DNA from: Opitutia bacterium UBA4506
Lineage (GTDB): Bacteria; Verrucomicrobiota; Verrucomicrobiia; Opitutales; Puniceicoccaceae
Direction: 5' to 3'
Length of the DNA stretch: 64,000 nt
NCBI GenBank assembly: GCA_002388665.1
Contig: DGMY01000077.1
Coordinates: 42,220-106,219, forward strand
Under the pieces are notes generated by a model. That model was not told the origin of the DNA, searched no databases, and saw nothing but the letters and a program-made list of their open reading frames with translations. The position numbers were made by a program, and so were the translations under genes. Position 1 is the first letter of the stretch, and each line of letters opens with the position of its first letter. Shown in pieces: positions 60,060 to 64,000 of this stretch.

Positions 60060-60074
60060 GTCGAAAATTTCGAC
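60060..60074. promoter_or_regulatory. Perfect palindrome upstream of the HAD gene
   Basis: GTCGAAA-A-TTTCGAC is a perfect 15-bp palindrome 38 bp before the HAD start. The same GTCGAAA half-site recurs at 61201 in the lacZ promoter region. Confidence 0.45.
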
Positions 60075-60298
60075 GCGCCGGTTTTGAAGGATGGATTCAG
60101 GAGAGATTTTTTGAAGAAGGGTAGGATCTTCTCTGGCCGGGACTGATCGTAGGAGAGGGCGCGGAAGGCGCACTCATTGTGGAAGAGCATCAAGGTGGAT
60201 TTGCAGGTATCGATGGTATCTGAGCTACCGTTCGCAGGTCAACAATAGAGCAATCTGACGGGGGGCGCCGAGGGCTCCTGCGCCCGGTCCTTTCAGCG

Positions 60299-61147
60299 TT
60301 ATCGCCTTCGGTTTCGCCATTGCTTCGGGGAAAGGTTGGTTCGCTGCTTGAACTGCTTGGAGAAGGTATAAGGATCAGGGTACCCAAGTTGATCGGCGAT
60401 GGTTTTGATCGGGGAGTGAGTCTCTTCCAAAAGAGAGCAGGCGTATTCCACGCGGACTTGGATCCGGTAGTCTCCGGGAGAGATTCCGTAGAGGTCTTTG
60501 AAGAGAGTGCGGAGACGGGAGTAGCTCAGGCCGGCGTCGCGGAGAATGGTTCTCAGGTCGATGGGGGCGGTCGCCTGGAGTCGGATCTGTTCGCGCGCTC
60601 TCTCCAGGAGTTCGCGGTGTGATTTGCGATCGGCCTGACTCTCCAGATTGCGGCGCAAGATCTGACGAATGAGTGAGATGATCTCGAACTCGTGATCACT
60701 GTTGCTCAACGGTGTGTCGGAGGAGCGCATCTGTTGTGTGATGCGCGCGATTCGCTCTGCGATATCGGGTCGGGGGCCCAAGTGAATGACGGGTTGGTCG
60801 GGAGAAAGGAGCCCGAGGTTGCACATGAGGACGAACCATTCCTGGCGGGTGGAGACAAAGCACTCGAGCCACCGACTGTGTGGGTCGACCGTCGTCGTGT
60901 GATACCGGTCGGGAAAGCGGAAGAGCAGGTCGCCCGCCGCCAACGCGTTCGCGATGCCGCAGCTGTCCTCGTAGTGGCCGTTTCCACGAAGCAAATAAAC
61001 CATGGCGAAGCGATCATATCTCTCGTTTATGATGTCCTCGGAGATTCCTGATTTGTTGAGGAATCCACAGCTTAGTGCTGAGCCAAGCGAGCTACCGGTG
61101 ATATTCCGATAGATAGTCTCGCTCTTCTCGTAGTTGGTCAGGTCCAT
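60299..61147 (-). CDS. AraC-family transcription regulator
   Basis: 282 residues. The N-terminal 160 form a cupin-like sugar-sensing domain (VYLLRGNGHYEDSCGIANAL, AGDLLFRFPDRYHTTTVDP), followed by two helix-turn-helix units: IDLRTILRDAGLSYSRLRTLF, and IKTIADQLGYPDPYTFSKQF with KQRTNLSPKQWR. Divergent from the beta-galactosidase gene with a 77-bp gap, so it likely activates it in response to a galactoside or related sugar. Confidence 0.9.
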   Translation of the reverse strand: MDLTNYEKSETIYRNITGSSLGSALSCGFLNKSGISEDIINERYDRFAMVYLLRGNGHYEDSCGIANALAAGDLLFRFPDRYHTTTVDPHSRWLECFVSTRQEWFVLMCNLGLLSPDQPVIHLGPRPDIAERIARITQQMRSSDTPLSNSDHEFEIISLIRQILRRNLESQADRKSHRELLERAREQIRLQATAPIDLRTILRDAGLSYSRLRTLFKDLYGISPGDYRIQVRVEYACSLLEETHSPIKTIADQLGYPDPYTFSKQFKQRTNLSPKQWRNRRR

Positions 61148-61195
61148 TAGGTTTAATCAAATATGACATCTTTTGAAACATATTGTCCATTTGGT

Positions 61196-61207
61196 TTTCG
61201 GTCGAAA
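61196..61207. promoter_or_regulatory. Palindrome in the araC/lacZ divergent gap
   Basis: TTTCG-GT-CGAAA, 17 bp before the beta-galactosidase start. It shares the GTCGAAA half-site with the palindrome at 60060-60074. Confidence 0.35.
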
Positions 61208-61224
61208 TCCATTATTCTCGAAAC

Positions 61225-64000
61225 ATGCCTCTAAGCCCAATTGACCGCTGCCTAGGAAAAACTTTTGAAAACCCGGAGTTGACCGGATTGAACCGCCTGC
61301 CGATGCGGGCCACGAGCTATCCGTATCCCGACAAGGAGTCGGCCGTTGCGGGAGTCCGGGAGAACTCTCCCTGGTGGACCTCGCTGGATGGAACTTGGAA
61401 ATTCCTCTACCGCGAGAGCCCCGAGCAACTGCCGGAGGGAGTGGAGCGCATTGATTCCTCACTCGAAGAATGGGCGGACATGCCGGTACCGAGCCTATGG
61501 CCGATGAAAGGCTATAGCTATCCGCACTATACAAACGTGAAGATGCCGTTTGTGGCGCAGCCTCCGTTTTCGCCGGACCGGAATCCGACGGGCGTTTACC
61601 GTAGGACCTTTACCGTGGATCCGAGCTGGAAGGGGCGTCGGGTCGTTCTTCATTTTGCAGGTGTGGACGGCGTACTTCAACTCTACCTGAACGGCGAGTT
61701 TCTGGGTTTGAACAAAGACTCCCGCCTTCCTTCGGAATATGATGTCTCGGATCGCGTCAGCTGGGGCTGTGAGAACGTCTTGACCGCGGTGGTGATCCAA
61801 TACAGTGACGCGAGCTACGTCGAGGACCAGGACCAGTGGCGCATGGGCGGGATTCACCGCGAGGTATTTCTCTATTCGACCGCCCCTATTTTCTTGGATG
61901 ATATTAAGGCGTTGACCGATTTTGATCCCACTTCAGGTGAGGGGGCCCTCGATCTGGAGGTCATGGTCAATATGGCAAACTCAGTCGAGCCCGATTGGTC
62001 CGTCCAGTGGTCGCTGGCGGATGACTCGGGGAATGAGGTGGTCGAGGAGCAATCACTGGCGATCGAGGTGGGGCACAAGCACCTCGAAACGTGGCCCCGA
62101 ATCGGAGGGGCCGCTCAAGAGAAGGTTGCCAACGTTCGGCCGTGGTCAGCCGAAGCACCTAATCGCTACCAGCTTCTCGTCTCGCTGTGCTCACCTTCTG
62201 GAGAAGTGGTCGAGAGCACCGCGATTTGGATCGGGTTCCGCCGTGTAGAGGTTCAGGATCGAGAGCTCCTGGTGAACGGGAAAGCCGTGATGATTCATGG
62301 GGTCAATCGTCATGACCATACTGATACAGAGGGGAATGTAGTCTCAGAGGAGTGGATGCGCAAGGACCTCGAGGTGATGAAGGCGCACAATATCAATTCC
62401 ATTCGGACGTCCCATTACCCGAACGACTCTCGGTTCTATGAGTTGTGCGATGAGTACGGATTCTACGTGGTCGACGAGTCCAATATCGAATCTCACGATT
62501 TTTATAACAGCATCTGTCGCGATCGCCGCTATTTGAATGCGTTTGTCGAGCGCGGTATGCGAATGGTGGTGCGCGACAAGAACCATCCCAGCATTATTAT
62601 GTGGTCACTGGGAAATGAGTCGGGATATGGACCAAACCACGACGCAATGGCCGGATGGATACGGCGCTATGACTCGAGTCGTATTTTGCATTATGAAGGG
62701 GCCATCTCGCGCGGGCAGTCGAAATCGCAGTGGGACAAGGGCCATGGCGTGACCGATGTGATCTGCCCCATGTACCCGTCGATTCAGGATATCATCGAGT
62801 GGGTTGAGGAAGAAAAGGACCCACGTCCTCTGATCATGTGTGAGTATTCTCACGCTATGGGGAACAGTAACGGTAACCTCCGCGAATACTATGAAGCGTT
62901 CGAAAAATATAAGGGGTTGCAGGGCGGATTTATCTGGGAGTGGATCGACCACGGCCTCAAGGAGACGGCCGAGAATGGAAAAGACTACTGGACCTACGGC
63001 GGAGACTATGGCGATCAACCCAACGACGCGAATTTTGTGGCGGACGGATTGGTTTGGCCGGACAGGACTCCCCATCCAGGGATGTTGGAATTCAAGAAGC
63101 TGGCACAACCTCTGGCGGTCTCGTTAGTCGATGAGGATTCATTGCAGTTTACCGTCCGTTCCAAGCGGGACTTTTGCTCATTGGATCATTTGGCCGGGAA
63201 ATGGAGTCTGGTGGGAGACGGTACAATTCTGGCCGATGGCGAGCTGGATCTATCGGGCATCCCTGCGGGAGAATCGCGGTCATACTCCCTGGACGAGCTG
63301 GCTTCCCAGATTGAGGAGTTTTCCGGTGAATCCCTTGGGTTGAGCTTTTCCTTCACGACCAAGGAGGCGACTCCACTCTTGCCTGAGGGGCACGAGGTGG
63401 CTTGGGAAAACTTCCCGCTGAAGGCTCTCCGTACGGTTGCAAGGAACTCGATCGAGGGAGGTGCTCTCAAGCCAAAACAGGCAGATACTGGAATCTCGAT
63501 CGAAGGCGATGGTCTAACCCTTCAGTGGTCGGCGAAGACCGGACAGTTGGAGTCAATTACCCAGAGCAGTGGCGAAAATCTCCTGGCGTCTCCGGTGAAG
63601 TTTACCTGGTGGCGTGCCGCGACCGATAACGATGGGATGAAGCTGTGGTCAGGACAAACTCACAAGCCGCTGGGCAAATGGCAGGCTGCCGGGCTGCCCG
63701 AGACCAGTCTCGAGTTGTTGAAGCATGAGATCGTTGATGAGGACGCTGTCGAGTCGCTCTGGCAGGTCAACACTCCTTCGATTCAGAATGCCGGTGAGTT
63801 CCGGCAAAAGTTTCGTTGGACTTCGGAGGGACTCTTGATCGAGAATGAATTGAAATGCCACTCCGATGAATTACCGGAGCTGCCTCGGATTGGACTTCAG
63901 TTCGCACTGCGCCCTGGGTTCGAGGGGCTGGATTACAGTGGGTACGGTCCGGAGGAGAACTACCGGGATCGTTGTTACGCATCGTGGCAAGGGAAGTTTA
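61225..64000 (+). CDS. GH2 beta-galactosidase (LacZ type), 3' end beyond window
   Basis: Cleaves terminal beta-galactosides, cytoplasmic. The open frame runs from ATG 61225 to the window edge (925 codons, no stop), with the LacZ domain order: sugar-binding jelly roll (to about 210), beta-sandwich, TIM barrel and the large C-terminal sandwich. VNRHDH and IRTSHYPND are seen, the acid/base Glu465 in SLGNESGYG and the nucleophile Glu540 in MCEYSHAMGNSNG, close to E. coli positions 461 and 537. WSDGIW-like ending has not been reached. Family members also act on other beta-galacto-configured sugars such as those in agar or porphyran. Confidence 0.93.
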   Translation, partial: MPLSPIDRCLGKTFENPELTGLNRLPMRATSYPYPDKESAVAGVRENSPWWTSLDGTWKFLYRESPEQLPEGVERIDSSLEEWADMPVPSLWPMKGYSYPHYTNVKMPFVAQPPFSPDRNPTGVYRRTFTVDPSWKGRRVVLHFAGVDGVLQLYLNGEFLGLNKDSRLPSEYDVSDRVSWGCENVLTAVVIQYSDASYVEDQDQWRMGGIHREVFLYSTAPIFLDDIKALTDFDPTSGEGALDLEVMVNMANSVEPDWSVQWSLADDSGNEVVEEQSLAIEVGHKHLETWPRIGGAAQEKVANVRPWSAEAPNRYQLLVSLCSPSGEVVESTAIWIGFRRVEVQDRELLVNGKAVMIHGVNRHDHTDTEGNVVSEEWMRKDLEVMKAHNINSIRTSHYPNDSRFYELCDEYGFYVVDESNIESHDFYNSICRDRRYLNAFVERGMRMVVRDKNHPSIIMWSLGNESGYGPNHDAMAGWIRRYDSSRILHYEGAISRGQSKSQWDKGHGVTDVICPMYPSIQDIIEWVEEEKDPRPLIMCEYSHAMGNSNGNLREYYEAFEKYKGLQGGFIWEWIDHGLKETAENGKDYWTYGGDYGDQPNDANFVADGLVWPDRTPHPGMLEFKKLAQPLAVSLVDEDSLQFTVRSKRDFCSLDHLAGKWSLVGDGTILADGELDLSGIPAGESRSYSLDELASQIEEFSGESLGLSFSFTTKEATPLLPEGHEVAWENFPLKALRTVARNSIEGGALKPKQADTGISIEGDGLTLQWSAKTGQLESITQSSGENLLASPVKFTWWRAATDNDGMKLWSGQTHKPLGKWQAAGLPETSLELLKHEIVDEDAVESLWQVNTPSIQNAGEFRQKFRWTSEGLLIENELKCHSDELPELPRIGLQFALRPGFEGLDYSGYGPEENYRDRCYASWQGKF

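Noticed and set aside
1..64000. CRISPR array, prophage, insertion sequence, rRNA or tRNA genes
   Set aside because: No regular spacer-repeat array, transposase, integrase, phage structural gene or canonical RNA gene was recognised anywhere in the window.

Overview
The window reads as a chromosomal segment of a Gram-negative, heterotrophic member of the PVC group, most likely a Verrucomicrobiota of the Opitutae/Puniceicoccales type. This is inferred from several features: a PEP-CTERM-like sorting tail of the 'PESS' kind, a pseudopilin of the H-X9-DG (DUF1559-like) type, glycosyltransferases of the LPS heptosyltransferase family, an ExbB/ExbD system, many Gfo/Idh/MocA oxidoreductases and sugar-phosphate isomerases, several polysaccharide hydrolases, and heptanucleotide tandem tracts between genes. 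No phage, insertion sequence, rRNA, tRNA or CRISPR array was seen.

Layout. Positions 1-443 are a non-coding tract with 7-bp periodicity. 0.4-6.1 kb holds a carboxyltransferase subunit, an acyltransferase-heptosyltransferase fusion, a second glycosyltransferase family 9 gene and a CorA-type Mg2+ channel. 6.1-14.7 kb holds menB, a GldA/GldF/GldG-like ABC operon, a DUF3307 + SatD pair and monomeric isocitrate dehydrogenase. 14.8-20.5 kb holds an ExoD-like gene and a four-gene oxidoreductase/isomerase operon divergent from a PAS-AraC regulator. 20.5-22.8 kb holds ChaN-like, MYG1-like and unknown genes. 23-37.2 kb is a carbohydrate-use island: a secreted beta-propeller protein, two GH16 enzymes, a PEP-CTERM protein, a GntR/LacI-type regulator, a pseudopilin, and an operon of Na+/solute symporter, CBM9-like protein and GH52 beta-xylosidase.

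37.5-47.7 kb is a long run of minus-strand genes: dapB, low-molecular-weight PTP, fructosamine kinase, a large TPR protein, ExbB, ExbD, a TonB-like protein, TatD, imelysin and a di-heme oxidoreductase. 47.8-53.3 kb holds an esterase, an Old Yellow Enzyme reductase divergent from its probable ArsR repressor, an alpha/beta hydrolase and ilvD. 53.4-64 kb holds the error-prone polymerase dnaE2, an MFS transporter, an ADP-ribosylglycohydrolase-like gene, a secreted HAD phosphatase, and an AraC regulator divergent from a GH2 beta-galactosidase that runs off the window.

The most interesting observation is a 10-11 bp motif (TATTYGCAAC on the coding strand). It lies 48-97 bp upstream of four transcription units of the 25-37 kb island, always in the same orientation, which suggests one regulator co-ordinates secreted polysaccharide hydrolases, a surface protein, a pseudopilin and a sugar transporter operon. 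Other operator-like palindromes sit in front of dnaE2, between the OYE reductase and its ArsR gene (two copies), and upstream of the PEP-CTERM gene. The 5' end of the window is a heptanucleotide-periodic tract whose 7-bp register mostly continues although the repeat unit changes three times; a short second tract occurs near 28.2 kb. All functional calls come from reading the sequence; no database search was run.
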